The notes: generated from the letters alone by a model not told the origin. A stretch of 64,000 nt of DNA from Malachius bipustulatus (GCA_910589415.1 OU342637.1:32146162-32210161); one strand, 5' to 3'; counted from the first letter of the stretch, positions 1 to 14,559 are shown. A program made the numbers and translations.

Positions 1-1302
1 CCCTCACAGGAGCCTCCCAACGATAGTGAATAATTTACTTCATAATTTAATTAATAAATAATAATTTAGTTACCTGGCTATTTAAATTTTGAATAGTTGT
101 CTTTTTATAATAATAATAATAATATAGGTATCCCATTCAAGGCGTTTTCAAATTCAAGTTAGTTGTGATATTTTTTCTTAAAGTTGTAAGCTCTGCATGG
201 AGGGCCGATTTGAGCTAAAAAAAGTTCAAATACTTCCATTGTGCTCATATGCCATTAGGAATAATTTTTCTATTTTACAAAAATTGTATTTTATTATATG
301 AGCAATCATCATCAAGTGAATAATGGCCATAATCGCGAATCTAATACTATGCTTTTTTTACTCTTTTATATACAAGAAAACAAATTTTAATTTATTTCAC
401 TGCTTGGAACAACTTCTAGTACCGAGTGCGCAGGAATGTATTCTGAGCAATGTCTGAAGTTTATTATACTCAAACCAAATATTATTTTACTATTTTGGCA
501 GTGTAGCGTACGTAGTTAAAATATTATACAATCGACGTCAAATTTGGTTATAAGTATACATTTTCTTTAAAAATTTAGCTTGTCATAGGTAGTTACAAAA
601 CTCAGTATTCGAAGAGGTATACCAACATGATTCAAAATTTCTAACTCTGAATTTGAAAATATCTGGAATCGGATATATTTTATTTATTTATATATCTACA
701 GTTTATTTACCATAAAAATCATGTTTTATCATTACAAAAAATTATTGTAACTAATTAATGTTATAATTAAAAATTATAACAAAAAAGATACATGAAATTT
801 AATCTACCTCATAATAATTATTATAACCTACTCAATTTCAAACCAATCAGTTTAAAGTTATAGAATTACTTTACTCTAGATTATTGATTATTATTAATTG
901 ATAATTGAGGATGTAAATTATAGTTATTTATTATATAAGGAAAAAAGTGATAGATTTTCGCGGTGATTTCGTTCCTGATGCATTAGCGGAGGGGGCAAAC
1001 ACAGCAAGAGCTAAAATCGTACTATTTTCTTGTGTATACAGGGTGTTTTGTAATTGAATGTCAATATTTAAGGGGGTGATTTTTTGGTCCATTTTAAGAA
1101 GAAAACTTCATAAGGACGTATGTCCTAAAAGTCTTAACTTTTGAGATACAGGTGTTAAAGTTTTTAAAAATAAATAATTTTTGCATAATATCTGTAATAC
1201 CGCTCTGGATATTTTAATGAAATTTAATAGGCTATTCATTTACTAAATCACTTAACATTACTAGTGGTGCATTATTAGTCCTTTTGAAATGCAAAAGATA
1301 AA
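1..1302. other. Non-coding AT-rich stretch
   Basis: No reading frame with coding character is visible. The only recognisable item is a TACAGGGTGTT motif at about 1037, the same terminus that bounds the foldback elements elsewhere in this window; no inverted partner is seen nearby, so it may be a lone end. Confidence 0.5.
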
Positions 1303-1672
1303 GCAGAAATTTCGAAAATATTTCCAAAACATTGCACAACATCTGCAACGTTGCAGCAAGATTGCAGCAACGACTAAATGTCCAAAACTTGCAATATTTC
1401 AATGAAATATTGCAGCAAGATTTCAATGAAATATTGCAGCAATCTTGCATTGAAATCTTGCTGCAATATTGCATTGAAATCTTGCTGCAATATTTCATTG
1501 AAATCTTGCTGCAATATTTCATTGAAATCTTGCTGCAATATTTCATTGAAATCTTGCTGCAATATTTCATTGAAATATTGCAAGTTTTGGACATTTAGAC
1601 GTTGCTGCAATCTTGCTGCAACGTTGCAGAGATGTTGTGCAATGTTGCGGAAATATTTCAAATATTGCAGTG
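1303..1672. repeat. Palindromic minisatellite with 24-bp core units
   Basis: A central array of about 24-bp units (ATTTCATTGAAATCTTGCTG and variants, roughly 1380-1590) is flanked by inverted arms. The inner arms, about 1345-1409 and 1564-1629, match with a single mismatch in about 64 bases; weaker pairing continues outward to about 1303 and 1672. Because the units are quasi-palindromic, both strands stay open and give spurious repetitive frames. The right edge abuts and replaces the 3' part of the BEL element reading frame. Confidence 0.85.
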
Positions 1673-4657
1673 CAATATTTCTGCAATATTTCTGAAATAT
1701 TGCTGTGCTGTGTGGGACGGGTTGCTAGCATCGAAAACTACGCGCAGTTTAGTCGTTTCACTGTTATCGTTCACAACGTATTGATGAGGTATATAATAGG
1801 TCTTTTCCTCCTCCGGGAATTGTTCCCTAATCTCAGACATATGTCCGAGATTCTCGTAATCTTGCATGAATTGAATATATTGTTCCCGAATGTCGGGTTT
1901 CGATGCCAGGCGTCGCTCGAGGGCGTAAAAGCGTTTTAGCGCCGATTTTCTTGATTCACCTATGTCTGCCTTTTTATCGTTGAAAGGCAATTTCACTGAA
2001 AAATTTCCACCTTGTACTCGTGAGTAATTTTGCTCAAAATGCTTATTACAAGCGATTTCTTCCGCTGTGTGAAATGTTTGCGAAGCGACTATTTCTTCTT
2101 GTTCGAAGAACCTGTTTAATGACTCATTCAATCTCGAAACATCTGTACAAGCAAGTGAAACTGATTTAGGTACGCTTGCCGGTGGTAAACACTGAGCCTT
2201 CCCGGAAATTATCCAACCAAGTTTCGAATTTTGTAGGATGGGATTATTTTCACCTAAGCGCCGCTGGCCGTAAAGGAGCAAATCAAAGAAATGTTCAGCT
2301 CCGATTAAAATGTCGATAGGACCGCTCTGATGATATGTCGGATCTGCCAGTCGGATATTATCGGGAATGTTAAATTTTGTAGTGTTTACGTTGAATGCCG
2401 GTAAATCTTGAGTTATCGATTTCATCACTACACAACTGATTTCCTGCACATAATCATTATTCGCATTGGCTCTAATGGTTACCTTTGCACGTCTCGAGAC
2501 ATTGAATTGCGCCTGATTTATTCCGGAAATAGATACCTTTGTCGGAACCGTCTGTAATCCGAACTTATTGCAAGCGCTTTCTGTCAAAATATTTAATTGA
2601 GAGCCTTGATCTAAAAGGGCGCGAGCCGTAAACGTTTCGCCATTTTTCCCACTGATTTTAATTAGGGCTGTTGCTAATAAAATATTCTGATGGACCTGAT
2701 CTGAGCGGTGGTTGTTCGTCGCGCTCAAACTTGTCAAAGGCGCCGCGGCGCCCGTCTCATCGCTTGAGTTCGCCGGGGCTGAATTTGACGCGCGAGTTAT
2801 TTTTGTTTCCGTTCTTTTTGAATTTGCCGCCACAGTTTTGAATGATTCATGCATTAAAGTGTTATGTCGATCGTTACAAATTCGACATGAGCCTCCTGTG
2901 CAGTCTTTAACTTGATGCGAGGATCCTAAACAATTGTAACATATTTTCCGTTTTTTAACTTCTTGTAATTTACGATCCGCGGTCAATCGCAAAAACCTGC
3001 GGCATCTAAACAACGGGTGACGATCGTCACAGTACGAGCACAACACTTCGGTCGTCACAAATGCCCTAGGAACCTGGAGGTTGTACCTATTGTTCGGTTG
3101 ATTTCCTTGAATTTTGAATCGCCCATAATTATCTTGATTATTATGAATTTTATTTTTGAAAGATGTGTTTTCCAACAATTTTGCTTTGTTATTTATTACT
3201 GTGAATAAATCATCTAATGTGACATTACTCCGGTTACCGCGAAAACGCTCCCACTCTGTACGCGTGTCGTTATCTAATTTTTGCATTATGATCTGAATCA
3301 ATAACGGATCCCATTGTCCAATTAATACACCTAGTGATTGTAACGCGCGCAGATGCTGCTTGATATCAATTATCAAGAACCTGAGAGCATGTGCGGATCC
3401 CCTACTTATCGCGGAATGTTCTAATATTGCATTAATGTGCTTTATTCTTATATTTTCGAGATCCTCGAATCTGTCCTTCAAAAGTTCCATCGCTGTTGCG
3501 TAATTTTGATCAGTGACATCGATATTTTTAATGACTAACGCTGCTTCGTCACTGAGACATGACTTTAAATAGTGGAACTTGAGGACGTTTGATAAAAGCG
3601 GATTACTGTCAATTAACGATAGGAAATTATCTCGAAAAGTAATCCAGTTGTCACTGGAGCCATTGAATTTTGGTAAACCTATTGTTGGTAGCTGTACCGG
3701 TGGTACATAAGGCATCTGGGAGCAATAATTGTAGGGTAGTTGGGTATTGTAAAACGCATTAGCAGGCGGCACAAAGGAATTCCCGGGAAAGTAAGTTTGC
3801 ATAGGACCACCTGAAGTTATATTGCCTTGCATTACTGGGTTGAAACGATAAGATTGAGTGTTCGAAATATTGTATTCGTTTGACCCTGCCGCTGTCTGTG
3901 TATTATTTGCATTGGCATTTGCATTGGCATTTGCATTGGCATTTGCATTAGCATTGGCATTATATTGGCTCACTTGTGCCGCATTACCGAGTACCGGCTG
4001 AGTCACTTCTTGGGAATTTACCGGTATTATTTGACCGGTACCTATACCCCCAGCTGAAGGCTGTTGAACATAATTACTTCCAGACATATTGCCTGTCGGT
4101 GCTTGAATATGGGCGCCTTGGAATGCACTTACAGGTAAATTTGCATTCTCAGAAAGGACAACTTGTTCTTGAATATTACCTTGTGTACAAAATTCGCCCC
4201 GTCGAAACATCCCTGTACCTGTACCTTCCACGAAATTTGTATTATGCTGTGTCCCTACAGTATTTACAGTCTCATCTACCTGAGTTTCGGTTATCTTCTG
4301 AGAATTGCCTATCGACGCTAGTTGATCGTGTAAAACATTTTCGGCCTGGGCCAACAAGGCATGGAAATTTCTTGCAAATTCCTCTGTTTGATTAACAGGT
4401 AAATTCTCGGAATTTAGTATCTGAATTTCGCTTTTGTCCAGACTTTCTATTGACGATTGAACTCGCTTGAAATCCTCTAACAAAGGTTCAGTTTGATTTA
4501 TTCTAACATTTAAATCTTTGGCAGCCTCTGATGGTGAAAAAGTGCCGGGAAAAATGTTCAAATATGATTTTAATGAATCTAACGCGGTTTTTATTTTTTC
4601 CCTTTCTTTGCGAAGTAAGCTAAGTCGGGTTTGAGCGGATTCGTCACCGTTACCCAT
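1658..4657 (-). CDS. BEL/Pao gag-protease polyprotein, truncated in RT
   Basis: This 999-residue frame encodes the front half of a BEL/Pao polyprotein. A charged, coiled-coil-like N-terminus (about 8-110) is followed by Gln/Asn-rich sequence with an Asn-Ala run (about 233-252) encoded by a 12-bp repeat. Next come a DUF1759-type capsid region starting near LPKFNGSSDNW (about 325-470), CCHC-type knuckles (CYNCLGSSHQVKDC, about 540-600) and a retropepsin-like DUF1758 domain with the aspartate motif LLDQGSQ (about 680). The start of the Pao/peptidase-A17-RT segment is seen at RVVFDAS (about 970). Full family members run well past 1500 residues. The last 15 or so residues are encoded by the neighbouring minisatellite and are not native. 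The frame is open but cannot support autonomous transposition. Confidence 0.9.
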   Translation of the reverse strand: MGNGDESAQTRLSLLRKEREKIKTALDSLKSYLNIFPGTFSPSEAAKDLNVRINQTEPLLEDFKRVQSSIESLDKSEIQILNSENLPVNQTEEFARNFHALLAQAENVLHDQLASIGNSQKITETQVDETVNTVGTQHNTNFVEGTGTGMFRRGEFCTQGNIQEQVVLSENANLPVSAFQGAHIQAPTGNMSGSNYVQQPSAGGIGTGQIIPVNSQEVTQPVLGNAAQVSQYNANANANANANANANANANNTQTAAGSNEYNISNTQSYRFNPVMQGNITSGGPMQTYFPGNSFVPPANAFYNTQLPYNYCSQMPYVPPVQLPTIGLPKFNGSSDNWITFRDNFLSLIDSNPLLSNVLKFHYLKSCLSDEAALVIKNIDVTDQNYATAMELLKDRFEDLENIRIKHINAILEHSAISRGSAHALRFLIIDIKQHLRALQSLGVLIGQWDPLLIQIIMQKLDNDTRTEWERFRGNRSNVTLDDLFTVINNKAKLLENTSFKNKIHNNQDNYGRFKIQGNQPNNRYNLQVPRAFVTTEVLCSYCDDRHPLFRCRRFLRLTADRKLQEVKKRKICYNCLGSSHQVKDCTGGSCRICNDRHNTLMHESFKTVAANSKRTETKITRASNSAPANSSDETGAAAPLTSLSATNNHRSDQVHQNILLATALIKISGKNGETFTARALLDQGSQLNILTESACNKFGLQTVPTKVSISGINQAQFNVSRRAKVTIRANANNDYVQEISCVVMKSITQDLPAFNVNTTKFNIPDNIRLADPTYHQSGPIDILIGAEHFFDLLLYGQRRLGENNPILQNSKLGWIISGKAQCLPPASVPKSVSLACTDVSRLNESLNRFFEQEEIVASQTFHTAEEIACNKHFEQNYSRVQGGNFSVKLPFNDKKADIGESRKSALKRFYALERRLASKPDIREQYIQFMQDYENLGHMSEIREQFPEEEKTYYIPHQYVVNDNSETTKLRVVFDASNPSHTAQQYFRNIAEILHCNI

Positions 4658-4989
4658 CTTATATGCAGCGCAATCTGACTTGCCTGATTATAAAATTAAT
4701 GATTTGATGTAGAAGCTTATCTAATTTAAAACCTAGATTACTTAGGTACCTATTTGAGGAACTGATTTGTGTTTATAAAATGGATATACCTAAATGATCT
4801 AATTGAAAAATGACGACGAATAATATAAAAACCAAAAAATAAGAAAAACAAAAAGACCTCCGTTAAAAGACTATTCACACAAATAACTCAATAACATACA
4901 ATAATAGAGACGTAATGGGGACTAATGAATCGGAATGTTAATGAGGACAATGAAATGATTGATTGGAAGGACTCACCCTGACCATTTCT

Positions 4990-5662
4990 CTTTGTTCTAA
5001 CCTGCTGTTGGAATTTGACCTCCTTCCTTTGGTCGTCTTCTTCTGCTTGATTGGTGAACTCCTGGGTGAATTCGTACCTCCGCGTGGTTGATGAGCTCCT
5101 GGCTGGACTCGTATACCTCTGCGTGGCTGATGAGCTCCTGGCTGGACTCGTAGATATCTGGTAATAGCAGCGTAATCGACGACCTAATCACTGCACTTGC
5201 GGTAATCGCACTTATCGTTCACTGATGCGCGAATGTTATCGCGGTTTTTGTACTTAATTGCGCGCATCCGGCTCGAAGGACCAAATTTGTTTCGAATGTT
5301 TGTTCGAATGCTTGATGATGTGTGTTGCCCGGTTCACGGTTATTGTTATAACCGCGCAATTAAGTATGCGACCGTGATCGGCCGCAAGTGACAATAATGA
5401 AACACCGCACTTTTGGATAAAAAGGTGTGTATTATCAACCACTATTTTCGATTACATATATGATGAAGAGAGCTGCTGCTCTCGGAAAGGTGTTGACAGT
5501 TCACCTGTACAGTCACTTCAGAAGACTCTATTACAATGTGTCCGGTTCCCTTGGACCCTCCGAGCTCTCCCACCTCTCGTCCATTGCCCTAGTCTGATGG
5601 ACTAAGAATGCTGGGTTGACAATGTTGCCATACAAAGGGGTTGCCACACGGAGACTCCAACA
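4990..5662 (-). repeat. Probable 5' LTR and leader of the BEL element
   Basis: It lies directly upstream, on the minus strand, of the gag start. The outer end reads TGTTGGAGTC on the minus strand. A 39-bp tandem repeat (unit GATGAGCTCCTGGCTGGACT plus 19 bases) occupies about 5046-5165 and gives a short repetitive frame. With no second LTR the inner boundary is a guess. Confidence 0.45.
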
Positions 5663-5689
5663 CTCTGTTTGAATTTAATTTTTTGATCT

Positions 5690-6640
5690 GATTCAACTCA
5701 TTATTTTAGGTAAAAAAAACACCCCGTATAATATAGACTTCTATGACCTGACCCGACTTATTACTGTAGATAAATACATCCTGTATACAAATGATTTCAA
5801 TTCAAAATGGGGTCTAGTTGCACAAAAAAGGGTCCAGTTGCATTTTTCTTTTTACATTTTTTAAGAAAAAAGGTTCTTGAGAAATGAAAAAACCCGGGCC
5901 TTATTATTATTTTAGATACACCCTGTATAAAATGAGATATGAGCTGACCCGGCTTATAATTGTAGATAAACAGGAACAGCCTGTATAAAACAGATTTTAA
6001 TTCAAAATGTGTAGGGTCTGGGGTTTACATTTTTTTTTTGCATTAAAAAAAAAGGGTTCTGGAGAAATGAAAAAACTCGGGGTCTTATTATTATTTTAGA
6101 TACACCCTGTATAAAATGAGATATGAGCTGGCTCGACTTATAATTGTAGATAAACAGGAACAGCCTGTATAAAACAGATTTTAATTCAAAATGTGTAGGG
6201 TCTGGGGTTTACATTTTTTTTTGCATTTAAAAAAAAGGGTTCTGGAGAAATGAAAAAACCCGGGGCCTTATTATTATTTTAGATACATCCTGTATAAAAT
6301 GAGATATGAGCTGACCCGACTTATAATTGTAGATAAACAGGACAACCTGTATAAAACAAATTTCAATTCAAAATGTGTAGGGTCTGGGGTTTACATTATT
6401 TTTGCATTTAAAAAAACGGGTTCTGGAGAAATGAAAAAACTCGGGGTCTTATTATTATTTTAGATACACCCTGTATAAAATGAGATATGAGCTGACCCTA
6501 CTTATAATTGTAGTTAAATAAGAACACCCTGTATAAAAGAGATTTCAATTCAAAATGTGTAGGGTCTGGTTACATTTTTTTGCGATTTTTTTTTAAGAAA
6601 AAGGGTCCCGGAGAAATGAAAAAAAAAAGTAAGTAACAGG
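5690..6640. repeat. 183-bp tandem satellite, about five copies
   Basis: The phrase GAAATGAAAAAACYCGGG recurs at 5881, 6064, 6247 and 6428, with a degraded copy at 6613, giving spacings of 183, 183, 181 and 185. Each unit also holds ATACACCCTGTATAAAATGA and GTAGGGTCTGGGGTTTACAT. Every unit carries the CACCCTGTA motif that ends the foldback elements, so the array may have grown from such an end. Confidence 0.9.
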
Positions 6641-7561
6641 ACCAGCCTGAATTCCTCTGAAGTTAATGAAACAAAAGGGATGTTTTCTGGAATCTGAAAC
6701 CTAATGAATAAATCGTGGTGAAAGGTTAAGTACTTATTCTGGGGATAAGTTCCTGGAAAAGATGAGAAAAAGCAAGATGAAGATACTGTAGAAAGGGCGT
6801 TTGTTTTTTCAGGCAATGATCAGGCCTGATGAGCAAAAAGCTATAACTACAACCTGAACTGGGCCTTCTTTCAGAAACTGAAGACAAACGATCTCAAAAA
6901 AAGCTGTTCGAATGCTTGAAAGAATTTTTACAAAATGGCAATAAATAAATAAATATCGTATGGCTGTGGTAAAGCCCAAAATGGCAATAAGGACTAAAGA
7001 ATTAATTGATCAAGCAAAGTGAATAAATGACAAGACATTAATATTCGCACCATAAAAAGAAAAACAAATTTGGGTGTTAAATTTAGGGAATCGGACATCC
7101 GATTGGGTATAAGTTCTTAGGGGTGAAGCTGAAAATAAGGAGCCTGGAACCGGTGTTCAGTTCCGGCCTGGCACGGTTATGACAACAATAATATGACAGG
7201 AGTCAATACTGTGTGACAGGTGACGTGCGACTTTTCTAGTTACCTGTTTATCTAAGTCGAAACGTGATAAAATTTGGTAAGCCTGAATAAACAAGAGCTG
7301 TCATTTAGTTTGACAGGATTTACAAGTAGTAGGTAACATCTTGACAAATACCCGACCTGATATAAAATATGTTGAGAAATGCGAGTCAGGATTGCGGTTA
7401 GTTAAATTTAAATGTCAATAGTAGTGACATTTCTTGTTCTTTATTAAGTCAAACCGTGATAAAAGTTGGCAAGCCTGAATGCAATAAAATTTGACAAGGT
7501 GTCAAGGTGAAGGTGCCAATTTGACATAGTGTGCAGTAAAAAAGAAGAAAAGACAACTCAC
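6641..7561. other. Non-coding spacer with a diverged duplication
   Basis: No convincing gene. A diverged direct duplication pairs about 7236-7310 with 7431-7495 (shared GTGATAAAA.TTGG.AAGCCTGAAT). A small GGAAC/GTTCC inverted repeat lies near 7145-7170. Confidence 0.4.
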
Positions 7562-7686
7562 CCGAAATACTTCCTCTCTCTATTCTTCCTCAATATCTTC
7601 GTCCTGGGAGGTGTCTTACTGTAAATATCATAATCCAAGTCCTCTATATCGTCAGCAAATTCAGACAGGGCGTCCTCACTGCCCAT
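7562..7686 (-). CDS. Possible first coding exon, product unknown
   Basis: On the minus strand an ATG at 7686 in favourable context (AGCATGG) opens a 41-codon frame ending exactly at a consensus donor (GG|GTGAGT, intron starting at 7561). The peptide begins MGSEDALSEFADDIEDLDYD: an acidic first half and a basic second half (RTKILRKNRERK). Base composition is more gene-like than its surroundings. No downstream exon in the right phase was found between 5700 and 7550, so it could be an exon of a gene interrupted by repeats, an exon remnant, or chance. The family is not recognised. Confidence 0.3.
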
Positions 7687-8477
7687 GCTAGACCACTCAA
7701 AGACTCCGTTTTTCTGGACAACGAACTCAACAATGACAACTCTTCACGTTACGTTATTAGGTTGTAAAATAAACTTAAGTAAAGTCCACCCCACAAAAAA
7801 TAACCAAATTAAGTAGTGTAAACACTAAACACCACAAAATAACACATTTGCACAAATTCGGCTCACGATTCACGAGTGCCTAACCATTAACCAATAATAC
7901 AATTAACATGGTTCGCATTGTCGCGTAACGTCGAGAGTAAATAAATTAAAATATTAGATAACAGTAATCCGCTCCTCAACTTCATTATTACGATAATTAA
8001 TAGCTTGTCGAGTAGGCAGTTAGGTACATGGAATAATCAGTCAGTACCTAATCAGGTAATCACATAATCGATTCGGTTATTATAACAAACTAACACAGTC
8101 TGATCACTCGCGTTTTATAAAAAATATTACAACACCTCCGGATCCAGAAGAGTAGTGAGTGGTTATTTGTGGATTATTATAAAAAGGTTTTTCAGGAATT
8201 TTAGTCAGGTCTTAATTTAGCGCTCATTTTGCTGGAATTCGCAAAATAAACAAAAATAATGCTGCTAATAAGCGGGATTGCGGCTAGACAGACAAAAACG
8301 TCAGACAGTTCAAGGTCAAATTCCACGTCAGTGTCAGTTAATATTTGGGTATTTTGATTTTTTTTAAATAAAATAACAGATGACGTTGACATAAGGCAAG
8401 TCCCTCCCGTATTGGCAGCGTTCAGCTTACAGATAAAGCGGATCTTATTATTATATTATTATTATTTTTATTTGTGT
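7687..8477. other. Non-coding spacer
   Basis: AT-rich sequence with no feature I can support. A 63-residue minus-strand frame at 8201-8392 has a hydrophobic stretch but no other sign of being a gene. Confidence 0.35.
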
Positions 8478-9202
8478 AACGCCGTGTCCTAGCTGCATCC
8501 GGGTAATGCGTTGCGTGCGATGCGGGGAACGCACGCAACGCAAACTCGCACGAGAAATTTTGAGTGTGTCCTAACTGAATGCGTGCGGTGCGGGCGAGAA
8601 AATGGTTTCCAATCCAACTATTTCTGGTGCAGCTTCAGATTAAATACGTTTTAATTTGGAAACCAGTAGGTTGTTGGAGCTTGAAAGACTTGAAAATCAC
8701 AGAAAGAAACATGTTACTTAAGAGAAAGAAACAATAAGACGCAAGTAATCTATAGAAATAGGTATAGATTTAATAGGTAGATAAATAGCAGGTAGGTTAA
8801 ATATAAAAAGGTCTACAATAGAAGTTAATAGACCTCATACTTACTTTAAAAACCTAAATTCGAGACATTTTCACATTCCCAGTGTACCTTGACTCTTGTT
8901 CTTGTAAAATAGATTACTCTTATTGCACAAAATGTTTCGCTTTGGCACGAAGGCAATCGAAATTAAAAAAATTTCCTGCCCGCCGCAAAAATCGCAAGAT
9001 TTTGACAGATGAAAAAACTAAATATTTCAATTTAAAACAATGCGTGCGTTGCGGTGTCGTTTTATCGTACGACTTTGCGGGCAAACGCGTCTACTGAGGA
9101 CACTCCCATTGCTTTGCATGTGTTTTATTTTAATCGTTCCCCGCAACGCACGCACGCACCGCACGCAACGCAGTCCCCGGATGCAGCTAGGACGCGGCGT
9201 TA
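8478..9202. mobile_element. MITE-like element with GC-rich TIRs
   Basis: The ends are inverted copies: the left reads TAACGCCGTGTCCTAGCTGC and the right, in reverse complement, TAACGCCGCGTCCTAGCTGC. Pairing continues through ATCCGGG and repeated TGCGTTGCGTGCG words for about 65 bases. The outer TA can be read as a TA target duplication. The 725-bp interior has no transposase-like frame. The superfamily is not assigned. Confidence 0.75.
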
Positions 9203-10816
9203 TTCATATTTCAACTTGTGTCTGATTTACAGTGAGAGAATTGGACGATTTCGCCGTATAAATAAAACTAAAACCTGTTGTTCATGCTACATCGTTGTCA
9301 TTTTCAGTTGTAAATTTCAATGAACGAACTTTTTTTAATTAGAGCAATTTTAATAATTTTTCAAAGGTTTTATTATGTAAATAAGTACATCGTAACTTCG
9401 TAACAATGTAAAAAAAAATTATGTCGTCATATTTTTTTGATTTTTCCCCTAATTTTTTTGGGAAAAAAGAGCCATATTGCCATATTTATATACTTCTTGA
9501 AAGTTCAGTAACGCTTTAAAATATATTTTAAGTCCAGAAATTCCCGAATAAATAACACTTCCCGGTAACGAATCCCGTTTATTCTCAATAGACTTCATTG
9601 GATCGTGCGCCGTTTCAATCGAGCCAAATTTCAGCTTTCCGTGATATAAAATAGAGGCTCTAGAGCCACGAAACACCGCGCACAGACATATGCAGAGAAA
9701 GTGTGATTTTTTTCGGGAATAGCCTAGGAAACACTTTTCTGAGTGTCTGAAAGTTGCACCGATCGGTCTAGCCTATTTATTGAAAATAGGCTAGATCCAA
9801 GACGTTTAAGGCCCCCATTCAGGGCCGTTTTTTTTTTATAGAGGTAAGGTGCGAAGCGGCGAAATTCTGTTGGCACAATTATTTAGAAGAAGCATAAAAG
9901 GACATATAAGCTTTATAGAAATATAAGTTTTTAGGGAAAATAATTAGTCGGGTGGCTATCTGTCAAAAACATATGAACAAGAAGAATTTGCCCTCTTAAA
10001 AAATGGCCGCCACTAAAGACACAGGCCTTACTTTTGTCATTTTAGTGCAGCTTGCAGTGTAGGAAAAATTCTTCATCTAGTCTTTAGTCATAGGGTAAGT
10101 ATCTCTACACCTGAAGCGATGATGGTAACTGTTTAGGACCACAATTCTATTATAAAGCATAAAAATTGAAATTGTATTATATTTCGAACGCCGCCAAATG
10201 AAGATAATACGTCAATAATGGCAAAAAAAAAATCATTATGTCATTACCATTGATTAAAAAATACTTATGCTAAAGCGCCGATAGTTGTAGAAAATGGTAA
10301 TAATTAATTTATGTCCGTGTAATTTTCTTGCAATGCTAGAGGAAAATTCCACCTTCTGATCAGTTTATGGTCATCTTCGTGGGAAAAATCAATTTTTAAA
10401 ATCACCATCAATTGAGACTCAAATTTAAGACAGTACACGAAATCGTGTATTGCACATGCGGATTATAATGAAGTTAACGGCCTGTCGGCGCATTAGCATC
10501 AAGAAATTTTTGTCGATATGCCGATGTAATTAATTAATGTTAGGTTAGAGTTCTTATTTTGATTATGATTTAATTGGTTTTATTTGAATGAATTTAATGT
10601 TTTTGAATAAAATTCTGGCATTGATTTAAATTTGAAAATAATTGCAGTTACACCAGGTTTTTAAGTGTAATTTGCTTGATGATAAAATCAAGCTTTACGT
10701 AAAAAAATTGCTAAAAGTTGAGTGTTTTTGCATTTATAATGGAAGCAAACTAGTGACTAAGTAGTGAGTGATATTTTACAGGGTACCTGAAGATAAAGAA
10801 AAACAACTTTTCTACC
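9203..10816. other. Spacer upstream of HINT1
   Basis: No gene is visible. It holds a perfect 12-bp hairpin at 9767-9795 (TCTAGCCTATTT, 5-base loop). It also holds an inverted copy, at about 9990-10026, of a dispersed segment seen again at 34072 and 61396 (TTTAGTGGCGGCCATTTT). Confidence 0.4.
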
Positions 10817-13680
<2,864 letters not shown>

Positions 13681-13838
13681 TATCCTAAATATGAACGTAA
13701 TAATAGTTTTATAGATTTTTTATTATTGTTGTTATTTCTTGTTCTTATAACTTTGTAATATATCAGAGAATTACAGTTATATTTCTATTTCTAAGAACTT
13801 TTTGTGCCCAAAAATACCATAAAGGTGACCTGTTATAA

Positions 13839-14243
13839 AGTCTGTTTCAGCGAAACTTGTGCAAAAGCCATAAATGTCATCAGTTTTGAAGCTCCGCCTA
13901 AAGTAGTACAGTGGTCCTAAACATACCTACTTACAAACGTGCATTTTGCTATAAATACACTTAATATTTGGTGTACCTGGCTATAACAAATGTTTGGGAT
14001 TTCTGGTTTACCCCTATAATGTAAAATATGCCATGTTACTGGTTGTTTGCTAAAAGGCCTGAATATATTCCTCTCCTTATTCTTCATAAACATCTGCATT
14101 GCGACTTACCTTTTCTTCAAAATTTTACGTCAGAAAAGTAAATAGTTCTTCTATTGTGTGACGACGACAGGCTGGGCCAGAGGGTGGGATTGCCTACCTG
14201 TGACGGGTTTATGACTTTTGCACAAGTTTCGCTGAAACGGACT
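13839..14243. mobile_element. MITE downstream of HINT1
   Basis: About 36-bp inverted ends begin AGTCTGTTTCAGCGAAACTT and continue GTGCAAAAGCCATAAA. The right end reads AGTCCGTTTCAGCGAAACTT in reverse complement. The interior is non-coding and no clear target duplication is visible. Confidence 0.7.
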
Positions 14244-14559
14244 TTAGCATTATAGTTGCTGGAGCTAAAACTTCTCTAAACCTAAACCTCACTGTTTTCA
14301 AAATGAAAGCGACTTTTGTCCTGTGAAATTGGAGTTCAAAAATTAGAGAACAGATTATAATATTCAATGGTGGCTGTTCTAATAATCATTAATCTCATAA
14401 ATGGGCTACATGCTGTTAATTCGAACAAATAAATTACTCTCTGAGCTCAAAATACTTATAAATTCTTCTCCCCAAAATTAACCTAATCCTCTGATTGGTT
14501 CATTCAAGTTACAAGCTTAAACATTTTTCAAGCATTTCTATGTTGTTTTAGCAAAAATA

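Larger units (their letters stand above)
1658..5662 (-). mobile_element. BEL/Pao LTR retrotransposon, 3'-truncated
   Basis: The element is transcribed on the minus strand. Its gag-protease frame is intact, but reverse transcriptase, RNase H, integrase and the 3' LTR are missing because the sequence passes into a minisatellite near 1705. The proposed 5' LTR begins at 5662 (minus-strand TGTTGGAGTC, a BEL-like LTR start). Its inner edge and the primer-binding site could not be placed. The leader (about 5046-5165) holds a 39-bp tandem repeat of roughly 2.5 units. The boundaries are inferred; with no 3' LTR they cannot be confirmed by LTR comparison. Confidence 0.7.

Noticed and set aside
1232..1695. 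Several overlapping reading frames on both strands rich in ISMKYC/ISLKSC or EILLQYF repeats
   Set aside because: They are produced by the 24-bp quasi-palindromic minisatellite, which is open in several frames; no independent coding evidence.
3976..4395. 139-codon plus-strand frame
   Set aside because: It lies opposite the clearly coding BEL gag frame and has no recognisable content.
5690..6640. CRISPR-like regular repetition
   Set aside because: Units are contiguous 183-bp satellites without unique spacers, and the genome is eukaryotic.
8201..8392. 63-codon minus-strand frame with a hydrophobic segment
   Set aside because: It has no homology I recognise, no splice partner and AT-rich composition like the spacer.
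8882..9323. Basic, cysteine-containing short plus-strand frames
   Set aside because: They fall inside a MITE and are generated by its GC-rich inverted end.
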